A stretch of 64,000 nt of DNA from Oscillospiraceae bacterium (GCA_017624915.1 JAGAMC010000025.1:101672-165671), one strand, 5' to 3'; numbered from the stretch's first letter, positions 55,993 to 63,628 are shown. Numbers and translations: made by a program. The notes: a model not told the origin generated them from the letters alone.

Positions 55993-56156
55993 GTTCATTC
56001 GGCCTGTGAGCCTGATGATATATTTTTATTTTGAAGGAGACCGCTGTTTGAAAAAGAACAACACGTTGGAGAGTGTGGGCTGACCGGGAGGTTTGCCAAA
56101 ACATTTTCCGCAAGCCTCCCAGGATTGAAAGTCAACAATTTTAGGAGGTCACCCCC

Positions 56157-56780
56157 ATGAAAAATGACTGCATCATTCGTTTGGAAACAAGTAACGACCA
56201 TACCGAAGTGGAACATCTGGTACGGGAATCCTTTTGGAATGTGTACCGCCCCGGCTGTCTGGAGCACTATGTGCTGCACTGTCTGCGAGATGACCCGGAT
56301 TTCATTCCGGAACTAGATTTCGTGATGGAGCAGGACGGCGTAATCATCGGTCAAAACATCTTTATGCGCGCATCCATTGCAGCTGACGATGGCCGCAGCA
56401 TCCCGATCCTGACCATGGGTCCCATCTGCATCGCAAATGCGCTGAAGCGCCAGGGATATGGAAAGGTTCTGCTGGACTACTCTCTGGAGCAGGCCGCGAA
56501 GCTGGGCGCAGGGGCTGTGTGCTTTGAAGGCAATATCAACTTCTACGGCAAAAGCGGCTTTACCTACGCCTCGAACTACGGCATCCGCTATCACGGTTTG
56601 CCGGAAGGGGAGGATGCATCCTTCTTCCTGTGCAAGGAGCTTATTCCGGGGTATCTGGACGGCATCACCGGCGAGTACGCAACACCCTCTGGATATTTCG
56701 TGGATGAGGGAGACGCAGAGGAATTTGACAATCGATTTCCTCCCAAGGAAAAGCTGAAATTACCGGGACAGCTTTGGTAA
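56157..56780 (+). CDS. GNAT-family N-acetyltransferase
   Basis: A 207-residue acetyltransferase. The CoA-binding motif A region is ILTMGPICIANALKRQGYGKVLL near 83-105. FYGKSGFTYASNYGIRY follows, as in YhbS-like GNATs. The substrate is unknown. TTAGGAGGTCA precedes ATG. The gap 55993-56156 before it holds an 11-codon frame (TTG 56048, AAGGAG upstream) and a GGGAGGTTTGC / GCAAGCCTCCC hairpin. Confidence 0.87.
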   Translation: MKNDCIIRLETSNDHTEVEHLVRESFWNVYRPGCLEHYVLHCLRDDPDFIPELDFVMEQDGVIIGQNIFMRASIAADDGRSIPILTMGPICIANALKRQGYGKVLLDYSLEQAAKLGAGAVCFEGNINFYGKSGFTYASNYGIRYHGLPEGEDASFFLCKELIPGYLDGITGEYATPSGYFVDEGDAEEFDNRFPPKEKLKLPGQLW

Positions 56781-56882
56781 CAAATGAATGAGATGGCCCC
56801 GCCGTGTTTTCACGGCGGGGCCATTACCTTTGGCTTAATAAGATATTGTCTGATTGGGAAAGCTGTTTTTGAGGTGATTTTT

Positions 56883-57059
56883 ATGCATAAGCATGTACCC
56901 GACAGACCCATTGAAAAAGACGAACTCCCCGTTCCGGAAGAAATTTATCCCGTGATTGACAACGATTTGGCCCGCGACAACATCGAAAATGATATTCCGG
57001 CCGCTGATTTGGAAGATCTTCTGCCAAAGGTGAGAGGAGACGGTTGGAATGGAAAATAA
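56883..57059 (+). CDS. Small acidic hypothetical protein
   Basis: A 58-residue protein starting at ATG 56883 with GAGGTG nine bases upstream. Rich in Asp/Glu/Pro (EKDELPVPEEIYPVIDNDLARD); no domain recognised, probably disordered. Its end overlaps the next small gene by 11 bp, so both are likely made together. A GGCCCCGCCGTG / CACGGCGGGGCC hairpin precedes it (near 56793-56822). Confidence 0.55.
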   Translation: MHKHVPDRPIEKDELPVPEEIYPVIDNDLARDNIENDIPAADLEDLLPKVRGDGWNGK

Positions 57060-57228
57060 CTTGCCCTTGGGATTCAGTTTTGCGCTGGCCCAGAACCCTG
57101 AGGCCATGAAGGCTTTCTCCAGCTTCCCGGAGGAGAAGCAAACGGAGATTCTGAACCGAGCGAAGAGCGTCGTTTCCAAATCGGAAATGCAAGCGTTGGT
57201 AAATGGCCTGTCCGTACAGGAATCATGA
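57049..57228 (+). CDS. Small conserved helical protein
   Basis: A 59-codon gene (MENNLPLGFSFALAQNPEAM..., ending NGLSVQES) with GAGGAGA before ATG 57049. It matches a type of short protein I recall in many clostridia (LPLGFG-ALAQN...A...F...LP). Amphipathic helices, no known role. It is tucked between the acidic ORF and the tocopherol-cyclase-like gene. Confidence 0.6.
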   Translation: MENNLPLGFSFALAQNPEAMKAFSSFPEEKQTEILNRAKSVVSKSEMQALVNGLSVQES

Positions 57229-57231
57229 CGC

Positions 57232-58131
57232 ATGGCAGGGAAGAATAAAGCAGGCAGACCGTATTTTGAGGGTTGGTATTTTAAGTGTCAGACGAAAGAT
57301 GGAAAAACCGTTGCCCTGATCCCGGCGATTCATAAGGACGGCAATAGCCAAGGCAGCGCATCTCTTCAAGTTATCTCTGAGTCCGGTACTTGGTGGCTGG
57401 AGTATCCGGAAGCGGAATTTCATGTCACAAAACAACCGCTGCAAATTTTGCTCGGCTCCAACACCTTCAGCGAAGAAGGAATTTCTCTGCAGGTAGAGCG
57501 CAGCGGTCTGTCTCTGCACGGGGAACTTTGGAACGGCCCATTGACTCCACTTCAGTCTGATATTATGGGTCCGTTTCGATTCATTTCAGAGCTGGAATGC
57601 ACCCATGGTGTGGTCAGTATGGGGCATCGCCTGAATGGGACGCTCACCCTGAACGGCGAGACATTGAACTTCTCCGGCGGATTGGGATATATCGAAACCG
57701 ACCGGGGACGATCCTTTCCCGACAAATATCTGTGGACCCAGTGCAGTTGGGTAAATCCAGAAGTCACCGGCCTGATGCTTGCCGTTGCTACCATCCCCAT
57801 TCTGAAGTATGTCCGCTTTACGGGAACGATCTGTTCCATCCATTACAACAAGCGGGAGTACCGTTTGGCTGCCTACAAAGGCGCGCGGATCAAAGCATGG
57901 TCGGAGCATGGAGCAGAAGTCATTCAGGGAAAGTACCGTCTAGTGGTAGAGGTGCTGGAAAAGCAAGGACAACCTTTGCGTGCGCCGGTGGAGGGTGCAA
58001 TGGGGCGCATCATTCACGAAAGCCTTTGCTCCAAAGTGCGGTATCGCTTTTGGGAAAAAGGGCATCTGATCTTCGACCACACCGATGATGGAGCAAGTTT
58101 TGAATATGCTGAAAAAACAACTGCACGATGA
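57232..58131 (+). CDS. Tocopherol-cyclase family-like protein
   Basis: A 299-residue beta-rich protein with the family opening PYFEGWYFKCQ, then IPAIHKDG, SDIMGPFRF and GGLGYIETDRGRSFPDKYLWTQ. Bacterial members of the PF14249 type are lipocalin-like and rarely cyclise tocopherol; here the ligand is unknown. No signal peptide. It closes the cargo block. Confidence 0.8.
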   Translation: MAGKNKAGRPYFEGWYFKCQTKDGKTVALIPAIHKDGNSQGSASLQVISESGTWWLEYPEAEFHVTKQPLQILLGSNTFSEEGISLQVERSGLSLHGELWNGPLTPLQSDIMGPFRFISELECTHGVVSMGHRLNGTLTLNGETLNFSGGLGYIETDRGRSFPDKYLWTQCSWVNPEVTGLMLAVATIPILKYVRFTGTICSIHYNKREYRLAAYKGARIKAWSEHGAEVIQGKYRLVVEVLEKQGQPLRAPVEGAMGRIIHESLCSKVRYRFWEKGHLIFDHTDDGASFEYAEKTTAR

Positions 58132-58139
58132 AATACAAG

Positions 58140-58167
58140 ACGCTTCGGCCACGCCGGAGCGTTTTTT
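58140..58167 (+). terminator. Terminator after the cargo block
   Basis: ACGCTTCGGC / GCCGGAGCGT stem (one wobble) with CAC loop, followed by six T. Confidence 0.85.
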
Positions 58168-58244
58168 CTTGCATTAGGTACTTAAATTGTAAATATTCTG
58201 TAAACAAGCGCTATATTTCTCTAAAAGTTGTCCCAAAGGCACCT

Positions 58245-58351
58245 TTCGAAACGGGATAGTGAATGAAAGGGGAAGTTCTCTACCTTCGTTCTAAAACCAT
58301 TAAAAATATTTTTTGAAAAACGCACTTTTTAGACTGTTCAAAACGGGATAG
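58245..58351 (+). repeat. Two TTCRAAACGGGATAG repeats upstream of the recombinase
   Basis: Copies at 58245-58259 and 58337-58351 differ at one base and are 92 bp apart. Each is followed by AAAGGG and a short hairpin-like CTC/GAG segment. They may be binding sites for the recombinase, an accessory factor or a regulator. Confidence 0.5.
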
Positions 58352-58392
58352 GTAGTAAAGGGAGAAAATCTCCGCCCTAACTAAATGACCGT

Positions 58393-58503
58393 CCGGATGA
58401 GATACTGTTTCGGGGAAGTCTGCCGGGATCGGCTATAAGGCCGCAGCAGACCAAGGACAGAACTACGGCGTCCCAAGGTAGGGAGGCCAGGAACCGCATC
58501 CGG
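58393..58503 (+). ncRNA. Candidate structured leader RNA of the recombinase operon
   Basis: A closing stem CCGGATG (58393-58399) / CATCCGG (58497-58503) encloses a stem GTCTGC / GCAGAC (58418-58451) with an inner CGGC-TATAAG-GCCG, and a CCC/GGG arm further on. This three-way-junction shape without an open frame suggests a folded RNA. No known class is recognised. Non-coding 58168-58566 otherwise shows only the repeats. Confidence 0.45.
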
Positions 58504-58566
58504 GGAAAACGGCAATCAAATTCGTCCGGGCCACCGCATAAATCTGTTAAGAAGGGAGGGAGCAGG

Positions 58567-58734
58567 ATGCCAAAATACGCGGAATTTCTGAACTGTACCG
58601 GCACACCAAAGGTGGAAAAAGCCTTTTTACTGGAATATCAAAAGGCCGTCCTGCTTGCCTTGCAGAAGGAGGGGATCATCGACCAATTCCAGCTGGAGGA
58701 ATGCATCAGAAAACTGGAATACCAATATCGGTAA
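58567..58734 (+). CDS. Small protein upstream of the recombinase
   Basis: A 55-codon gene with GGGAGGG before ATG 58567. The protein (MPKYAEFLNCTGTPKVEK..., ending CIRKLEYQYR) is helical with no known domain. Its place right before the recombinase makes it a candidate directionality factor or expression partner. Similar short frames precede recombinases in other clostridial elements, as I recall. Confidence 0.6.
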   Translation: MPKYAEFLNCTGTPKVEKAFLLEYQKAVLLALQKEGIIDQFQLEECIRKLEYQYR

Positions 58735-58823
58735 AGTTAAATTACATAACAGAATAATCTGCATTCGCACATTAGACAAACGCCCCTGTTCGCGCTACTC
58801 TGACCACGAAAGGAGGGATTACC

Positions 58824-60464
58824 ATGATCCAGGTTGCGGCCTATTGCCGTGTTTCCACCGACAAGGAAGATCAGGCCAACTCGTTTGAAACCCAGCAGCG
58901 CTATTTCCGGGAATGGATCGACCGAAACCCGGAGTGGATGCTGCAGGAAATCTACGCCGACGAGGGGATCTCCGGCACTAACACCAAAAAGCGCACCCAG
59001 TTTAACCGTATGATCCGGGCGGCCCGTGAGGGAAAGATTGACCTGATCATCACCAAGGAGGTCAGCCGTTTTGCACGAAACACCGTGGACACGCTGGAGT
59101 ACACCCGGGAGCTGCGAAAGCGCGGGATCGGCGTACTGTTTCTCAATGACAACATCAACACCATGGACGCGGACGGTGAACTGCGGCTGACCATCATGTC
59201 CTCCATCGCCCAGAACGAGAGCCGCATGACCTCTGACCGGGTAAAGTGGGGGCAGAAGCGCTGCATGGAGCGCGGCGTAGTGTTCGGAGGCTCACTTCTG
59301 GGTTACGATGTGGTAGGAGGGAAGATGCGAATCAATCCGGAAGGGGCAAAAACAGTCCGTACCATCTTCCATAAGTACTTAAACGAGCGAAAAGGCTCCG
59401 GTGTGATTGCCAAAGAACTGCGGGAGGAGGGGATTCCGTCCAGCCGGGGCAATCTGAAATGGACAGCTCCCACGGTGCTGAAAATCCTGAAAAATGAGAA
59501 GTATTGCGGCGATCTCATCCAGCAAAAGACCTACACCCCGGATTACTTAAGCCACGAGAAGAAGTACAACAAGGGTCAGCTGGATTTTGTGGTGCTCCGC
59601 GACCACCACGAGCCCATCATCGACCGGGAGACCTGGGAGGCCGTCCAGCGGGAGATGGCCCGCCGCAACATCGGTGACAGCCAGAAAAGCGGCCACGGCA
59701 ACCGTTATCCGCTCTCCGGCAAGCTGAAATGCGCGGAATGCGGCAGCAGCTTTATGTCCCGTACGAAAAAGAACCGCAGCGGCGAAGCCTATAAGATTTG
59801 GCGCTGCGGCAAAGCCACCACCGAGGGAAAACTGCACACTGATGCACAGGGCAATCCCATGGGCTGTGACGTAGGGCGACAGATTCGTGAGGACGTGGCC
59901 ATGGACATTCTAAAGCGCTCTGTGGAGGCCGTAGAGCTGGACAGGGAAGAGGTCATCCGAAACCTCACCCGCATCGTGGAGGGCGTTCTGAAGGACAGCA
60001 GGGACGACGGCAGCGCCGATTTACGACGGCTGAACCGGGAGCTGGAAGGAGAGAGGGAGAAGAAACAGCGAGCACTGGAGGAATTCTTCGACCGCACCAT
60101 CTCCAAGGCAGACTTCCAGTTTATGAACGAGCGATGCGACCGGAAAATCACCCAGATTCAGGAGCAGATCGCCGTTATTGAAAAGCGGCGCAAGCTGGAT
60201 ACCCAGACCACCGGTGTGAAAAAGGACGTTCGGGACGCCATTAAAAGCATCGTAAAAGGGGAGAGGGACAGCGACGATTTCTATGGCCGCCTGCTGCATC
60301 ATATGATCCTTCACAGTGACGGAAAAGTGGAGGTTTCCCTGAATTTACTGCCCGCACGGTGGTATTTTGTGCTGGACGGTCTTGCGGAATATGAGGCGCA
60401 AAAGGTGGCTCAATCCGCTTCCACGGTACCGATATCGGTCAGAAGGCCTTTGGCCTCGGCGTAG
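58824..60464 (+). CDS. Large serine recombinase of the cotJC element
   Basis: A 546-residue site-specific recombinase. The catalytic resolvase domain has AAYCRVSTDKEDQ with nucleophile S11, YADEGISGTNTKKR, ITKEVSRFARN and SIAQNESRM. The recombinase domain follows (GYDVVGGKMRINPE..., NEKYCGDL). A zinc ribbon starts LKCAECGSSFMSR, and a coiled-coil lies near 400-450, important for synapsis control. AAAGGAGGG precedes ATG 58824. Codons 1-535 are element DNA; the last 11 are read from cotJC DNA in the other direction. In the circle the frame would run 67 codons into the left end instead (602 aa). A loose sigma-E-like pattern (AATATC-N15-CATAACAG, 58724-58752) precedes it. Confidence 0.93.
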   Translation: MIQVAAYCRVSTDKEDQANSFETQQRYFREWIDRNPEWMLQEIYADEGISGTNTKKRTQFNRMIRAAREGKIDLIITKEVSRFARNTVDTLEYTRELRKRGIGVLFLNDNINTMDADGELRLTIMSSIAQNESRMTSDRVKWGQKRCMERGVVFGGSLLGYDVVGGKMRINPEGAKTVRTIFHKYLNERKGSGVIAKELREEGIPSSRGNLKWTAPTVLKILKNEKYCGDLIQQKTYTPDYLSHEKKYNKGQLDFVVLRDHHEPIIDRETWEAVQREMARRNIGDSQKSGHGNRYPLSGKLKCAECGSSFMSRTKKNRSGEAYKIWRCGKATTEGKLHTDAQGNPMGCDVGRQIREDVAMDILKRSVEAVELDREEVIRNLTRIVEGVLKDSRDDGSADLRRLNRELEGEREKKQRALEEFFDRTISKADFQFMNERCDRKITQIQEQIAVIEKRRKLDTQTTGVKKDVRDAIKSIVKGERDSDDFYGRLLHHMILHSDGKVEVSLNLLPARWYFVLDGLAEYEAQKVAQSASTVPISVRRPLASA

Positions 60465-60613
60465 GGCATGGCATACCGCTGGGACAGATAGCGCATGGAG
60501 GCACCCAGTTCGCCGTCCGGGCCGCCGTACTGGCTGATGATAAATGCGGCCAGCTTGGGATTTGGGTTGGCGATCTTTACGGGAAATTGCAGCTTCTTTT
60601 CATAGACAAACAT
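60410..60613 (-). CDS. cotJC: cotJC, 5' part: first 63 codons of spore-coat Mn-catalase
   Basis: ATG 60613 follows GAGGTGAAG, four bases after the cotJAB stop. The cotJC sequence (MFVYEKKLQFPVKI..., GGPDGELGASMRYLSQRYAMP with the first metal Glu, LLTDIGT) runs to 60425. The last few codons (VEAD, stop at 60410) are element DNA. Joined to 44343-43909 it gives a 205-residue CotJC with all ligands. As it stands the product lacks most of the catalytic four-helix bundle. Confidence 0.92.
   Translation of the reverse strand: MFVYEKKLQFPVKIANPNPKLAAFIISQYGGPDGELGASMRYLSQRYAMPYAEAKGLLTDIGTVEAD
60424..60430. repeat. Right attachment-site core (attR) of the cotJC element
   Basis: CGGTACC, identical to 44337-44343; here the left flank is element (recombinase 3' end) and the right flank cotJC codons. 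Confidence 0.88.
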
Positions 60614-60616
60614 GAT

Positions 60617-61066
60617 TTACTTCACCTCGTTGTGTTCAAAGTTCCAAGGCCAGGGATCCTGGAGCCAGGTATAGCGATCGCCTCTGGCTGCGCTGGAACG
60701 CTTGATGGGACCATTGGCGTTCTCATAAGCCTCCTTTGCGCTTTTCTCCATGGCGGTATACTGCTTGAACAGGGCAAAGGCCTCGGCGTCATCAGGATGG
60801 GTATCCAGATACAGGGCCAGTTCCTGGATCACAAAGCAAAGTGCCTGCAGATCGGCCATATTCCCATTGGGGAGATTGCTGCCGCGAACCATCAGATGGA
60901 AGGGGAGATTCAGGCCGGGAAAAAGAGTGCCGTTACTCAGGGCCTCACGCTGGTCGTAGCGCTGGCTGCCCGTCTGTTGGAACGGGACATAGCCCACTGC
61001 CAGCGGTGCGCAGGAGGGCATAGTACCGCACCTGTCGGGGCAACGGGCAGGGTTGCCGTTTTCCAT
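60617..61066 (-). CDS. CotJA-CotJB fusion spore-coat protein
   Basis: A 149-residue protein from ATG 61066 behind AGGAGG. Residues about 20-55 match CotJA (LAVGYVPFQQTGSQRYDQ, GTLFPGLNLPF) and about 70-149 match CotJB (LQALCFVIQELALYLDTHPDDAEAF..., ending WLQDPWPWNFE). These are separate genes in B. subtilis cotJABC. CotJA-B-C form an inner-coat set in the mother cell. The split cotJC follows directly. Confidence 0.88.
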   Translation of the reverse strand: MENGNPARCPDRCGTMPSCAPLAVGYVPFQQTGSQRYDQREALSNGTLFPGLNLPFHLMVRGSNLPNGNMADLQALCFVIQELALYLDTHPDDAEAFALFKQYTAMEKSAKEAYENANGPIKRSSAARGDRYTWLQDPWPWNFEHNEVK

Positions 61067-61204
61067 ATTCAGTTTCCTCCTAAAGGGTGGATTGGGCTTT
61101 TGACCCACCGCATTCTATGTGTTTGAGGGCGCGGGGGTGCGGGCAGCTCGGTCAGGGCCTGTGGAGGGTGTGCGTGTCCGGGGCCACAATTTTGTGCAGA
61201 CTAT

Positions 61205-61232
61205 TTGATATTGAGCGGATTTGTGGTAAACT
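61205..61232 (+). promoter_or_regulatory. Putative promoter for cwlD-radA
   Basis: TTGATA (61205-61210), 16-bp spacer, TAAACT (61227-61232). The 61067-61291 gap also must hold the cotJ promoter on the other strand; only a weak CATAGAAT match to a sigma-E -10 was seen there. Confidence 0.45.
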
Positions 61233-61291
61233 GATAAAGAACATGATCTCATATTTCCCGCCCGCCGGTCATAAGATGAGAGGCAGGGGGG

Positions 61292-61999
61292 ATGAGGGTG
61301 AAAGGATTCAGACGGACTGGCTTGGTCGTTGCAGCGCTTTGTGTGCTGTGCGGGGCGGTCCTGCACAGTACCGGGCCTATGCCCGTGGATGTACCTGCGT
61401 GGAGCACGGTTTCAGGGATGCCGCTGCTGATCATTGATGCCGGTCACGGTGGGGAGGATGGCGGTGCAGTGTCCCTGACCGGGGAATATGAAAGCCGTAT
61501 CAACCTTTCCATTGCAAAGCGGCTTGACATGGTGCTGGGACTGTTTGGAGCGCCCGTGCTGATGCTGCGGCAGGAGGATATTTCTTTGCATGATCGGGAT
61601 GCCGGGACTTTGAGGGAGAAAAAGGTCTCTGACCTTCACAACCGTGTAGCGAAGGTACAGGAGCAGGAAAATGCCGTGCTGCTTAGCATCCATCAGAACA
61701 GTTATCCGGATGGCCGATACAGCGGTGCGCAGGTTTTTTACGCTCCAACGGCTGGATCGGATGCGCTGGCTCAGGCCATGCAGGATACCCTGCGTGCTGC
61801 AGTGGCTCCGGAAAACCAGCGTCAGGCAAAACCAATTCCGGATACCATATACCTGATGAGCCATATATCCTGCCCGGCCATTTTGGTGGAGTGTGGATTT
61901 CTTACCAATGTGGGGGAAGAGCAGCTGCTTCGGGATGGCGGATACCAGACCGTGCTTGCCGCGGCCATGGCGGGCTGCTGGCTTGCATTCAGCGGATGA
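61292..61999 (+). CDS. cwlD: N-acetylmuramoyl-L-alanine amidase CwlD
   Basis: A 235-residue amidase_3 enzyme with an N-terminal signal/anchor helix (TGLVVAALCVLCGAVLHS). Zinc ligands: IDAGHGGEDGGA His, EYESRINL Glu, LSIHQNSYPD His, and catalytic VECGFLTN Glu. CwlD removes stem peptides as the first step of cortex muramic-delta-lactam formation. It is followed 30 bp later by radA. Confidence 0.9.
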   Translation: MRVKGFRRTGLVVAALCVLCGAVLHSTGPMPVDVPAWSTVSGMPLLIIDAGHGGEDGGAVSLTGEYESRINLSIAKRLDMVLGLFGAPVLMLRQEDISLHDRDAGTLREKKVSDLHNRVAKVQEQENAVLLSIHQNSYPDGRYSGAQVFYAPTAGSDALAQAMQDTLRAAVAPENQRQAKPIPDTIYLMSHISCPAILVECGFLTNVGEEQLLRDGGYQTVLAAAMAGCWLAFSG

Positions 62000-62029
62000 T
62001 TATAGTACAAATGAGGAGAGATTGCCGCA

Positions 62030-63388
62030 ATGAAAGCGAAGACGCTTTTTTACTGTACCCAATGCGGATATGAGATGCCGAAATGGCAGGGCAAGTGCCC
62101 GGGCTGCGGTGAATGGAATACGGTGGTCGAACAGCCGGCGCAGCAGAAAAAAAGCGCCGGCAGAACAGCCGCAGGCCTTGCGCCCCAAAGCATGCCGAAG
62201 CTTATGACACAGGTGGAGAGCGGCGATGAGCTGCGCTTTTCCACGGGAATGCGCGAGCTGGACCGGGTGCTGGGAGGCGGTGCAGTAAAGGGTTCTCTTG
62301 TGCTGCTTGGCGGTGCTCCGGGCATCGGAAAATCCACCCTGATGCTCCAGATCTGTGAGCAGATGTGCTGCACATCCAAGGTGCTGTATGTATCCGGGGA
62401 GGAGTCTGAGCGGCAGATCAAGCTGCGAGCGGAACGCCTGCGCGTCAAGGGAGAGAACCTTTACCTGCTGGCTGAGACAAACCTTGAACACATTCTGGAT
62501 GCCGCTCATCAGATCTGTCCGGACGTGCTGATTGTGGACTCCATCCAGACCCTTTATAACGGCGACCTCAGCACCGTGCCTGGCAGTGTCGGTCAGGTGA
62601 AGGAATGTACCATGACTCTGATGCAGCTTGCGAAAGGGGAGGGGCTGACTGTCTTTATTATCGGTCATATCAATAAGGAGGGCTCCATTGCCGGACCGAA
62701 AGTATTGGAACATATGGTGGACTGCGTGCTGTATTTTGAAGGTGAACAGCACATGTCCCACCGGATCCTGCGCGCCGCAAAAAACCGATTTGGTGCCACG
62801 AACGAGATCGGAGTGTTCGAAATGCAGGATATCGGACTTGCAGAAGTACCAAATCCGTCTGAAGCACTTCTTCAGGGAAGACCGGCAGACGCTCCGGGCA
62901 GCTGTGTTACCTGCGTGATGGAGGGCGCGCGCCCAGTTCTGGCAGAGGTTCAGGCTCTGGTCGTGCCCAGTAATTTCGGAAACCCCAGACGCACCAGCAA
63001 CGGCTTTGACTATAACCGAGCCATGCTCGTACTGGCAGTACTTGAAAAGCGCGGCGGACTGCTGCTGGGCAACTGTGACGCTTATATCAATGTGATCGGT
63101 GGCCTGTACCTGGATGAGCCGGCGGCAGATCTGGCTATGATGATCGCCATGGCGTCCAGTTTTCGGGACAAGCCCGTCCCAGATGATCTGGTGGCCATCG
63201 GGGAAGTGGGGCTGACGGGAGAACTGCGCTCTGTCAGCAGCCTTGGCCAGCGGTTGAGTGAAGTGCGCAGACTCGGCTTTGCAAAATGTATCGTGCCCAG
63301 CCGCAGCAGTGAGAAGTTAGTCGTTCCGGATGGACTGCAGCTGATCCGGGTGAGCAATATCCGTCAGGCGCTTAGTGCAGTTTTGTAA
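62030..63388 (+). CDS. radA: DNA repair protein RadA
   Basis: A 452-residue RecA-like branch-migration helicase. The zinc finger is CTQCGYEMPKWQGKCPGCGEW (C9, C12, C23, C26). Walker A GGAPGIGKST near 94-103, Walker B VLIVDSIQT, the RadA KNRFG motif near 250, and a C-terminal Lon-protease-like domain. Its last 24 codons overlap an antisense small gene. Confidence 0.95.
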   Translation: MKAKTLFYCTQCGYEMPKWQGKCPGCGEWNTVVEQPAQQKKSAGRTAAGLAPQSMPKLMTQVESGDELRFSTGMRELDRVLGGGAVKGSLVLLGGAPGIGKSTLMLQICEQMCCTSKVLYVSGEESERQIKLRAERLRVKGENLYLLAETNLEHILDAAHQICPDVLIVDSIQTLYNGDLSTVPGSVGQVKECTMTLMQLAKGEGLTVFIIGHINKEGSIAGPKVLEHMVDCVLYFEGEQHMSHRILRAAKNRFGATNEIGVFEMQDIGLAEVPNPSEALLQGRPADAPGSCVTCVMEGARPVLAEVQALVVPSNFGNPRRTSNGFDYNRAMLVLAVLEKRGGLLLGNCDAYINVIGGLYLDEPAADLAMMIAMASSFRDKPVPDDLVAIGEVGLTGELRSVSSLGQRLSEVRRLGFAKCIVPSRSSEKLVVPDGLQLIRVSNIRQALSAVL

Positions 63389-63511
63389 ACGGGGAACATA
63401 GTTGACGCAGTTTCCACTGCAGCCCGGCTCGGCACAGGATGCAGCCCGTGACAAGGAGCAGTATCCGTCCTGCTGGTAGACGCAGTTGTCGGTACAGGAA
63501 ATCAGACTCAT
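63317..63511 (-). CDS. Small Cys-rich protein (hydroxymyristoyl-ACP dehydratase-like annotation class)
   Basis: A 64-residue protein starting at ATG 63511 with AGGAG eight bases upstream. CTDNCVYQQDGYCSLSRAASCAEPGCSGNCVNYV has eight cysteines in a pattern common in short clostridial proteins that databases label as hydroxymyristoyl-ACP dehydratase, surely a misnomer. It probably binds metal. Its 3' end overlaps radA by 72 bp on the other strand. Confidence 0.8.
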   Translation of the reverse strand: MSLISCTDNCVYQQDGYCSLSRAASCAEPGCSGNCVNYVPRLQNCTKRLTDIAHPDQLQSIRND

Positions 63512-63526
63512 TTGAATACTCCTAAC

Positions 63527-63542
63527 AAAAGTGTTAGTATTA
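63527..63542. promoter_or_regulatory. Inverted-repeat operator-like site
   Basis: CTAACA-AAAG-TGTTAG, with flanking TACT/AGTA adding partial symmetry. It lies in the leader of the small Cys-rich gene, just before its ribosome site. Confidence 0.4.
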
Positions 63543-63628
63543 GTTATGTGCCCGTGATGGAACTTGTATGCGAGGGGAGGTGCTGGAAAAGACTATTGCA
63601 GGTCAACAAAATATTTGCGGGTTTTGTT

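Larger units (their letters stand above)
44337..60430. mobile_element. 16.1 kb serine-recombinase element inserted in cotJC (skin-like candidate)
   Basis: The element is bounded by CGGTACC on both sides and splits cotJC between codons 63 and 64. Removing 16,087 bp joins ...LLTDIGT to EELSHLEM... without gain or loss, matching the usual CotJC sequence LTDIGTEELAHLEM. A large serine recombinase lies at the right edge, a ParB-like gene, tnpV remnant and HTH gene at the left, and about twenty cargo genes between. No relaxase, T4SS, capsid or replication genes are visible. The rebuilt attP shows imperfect 15-bp inverted arms (11 matches, TCCACGG / CCGTGGA inner part) centred on the GG of the core. 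Developmental excision is an inference from the target gene and precise reconstitution. Confidence 0.92.

Noticed and set aside
44337-60430. A prophage
   Set aside because: No capsid, tail, terminase, holin or phage replication genes; only a recombinase and small DNA-binding genes suggest mobility.
44337-60430. A complete integrative conjugative element
   Set aside because: ParB-like and tnpV-like genes hint at such ancestry, but no relaxase, coupling protein or type IV secretion genes are visible.
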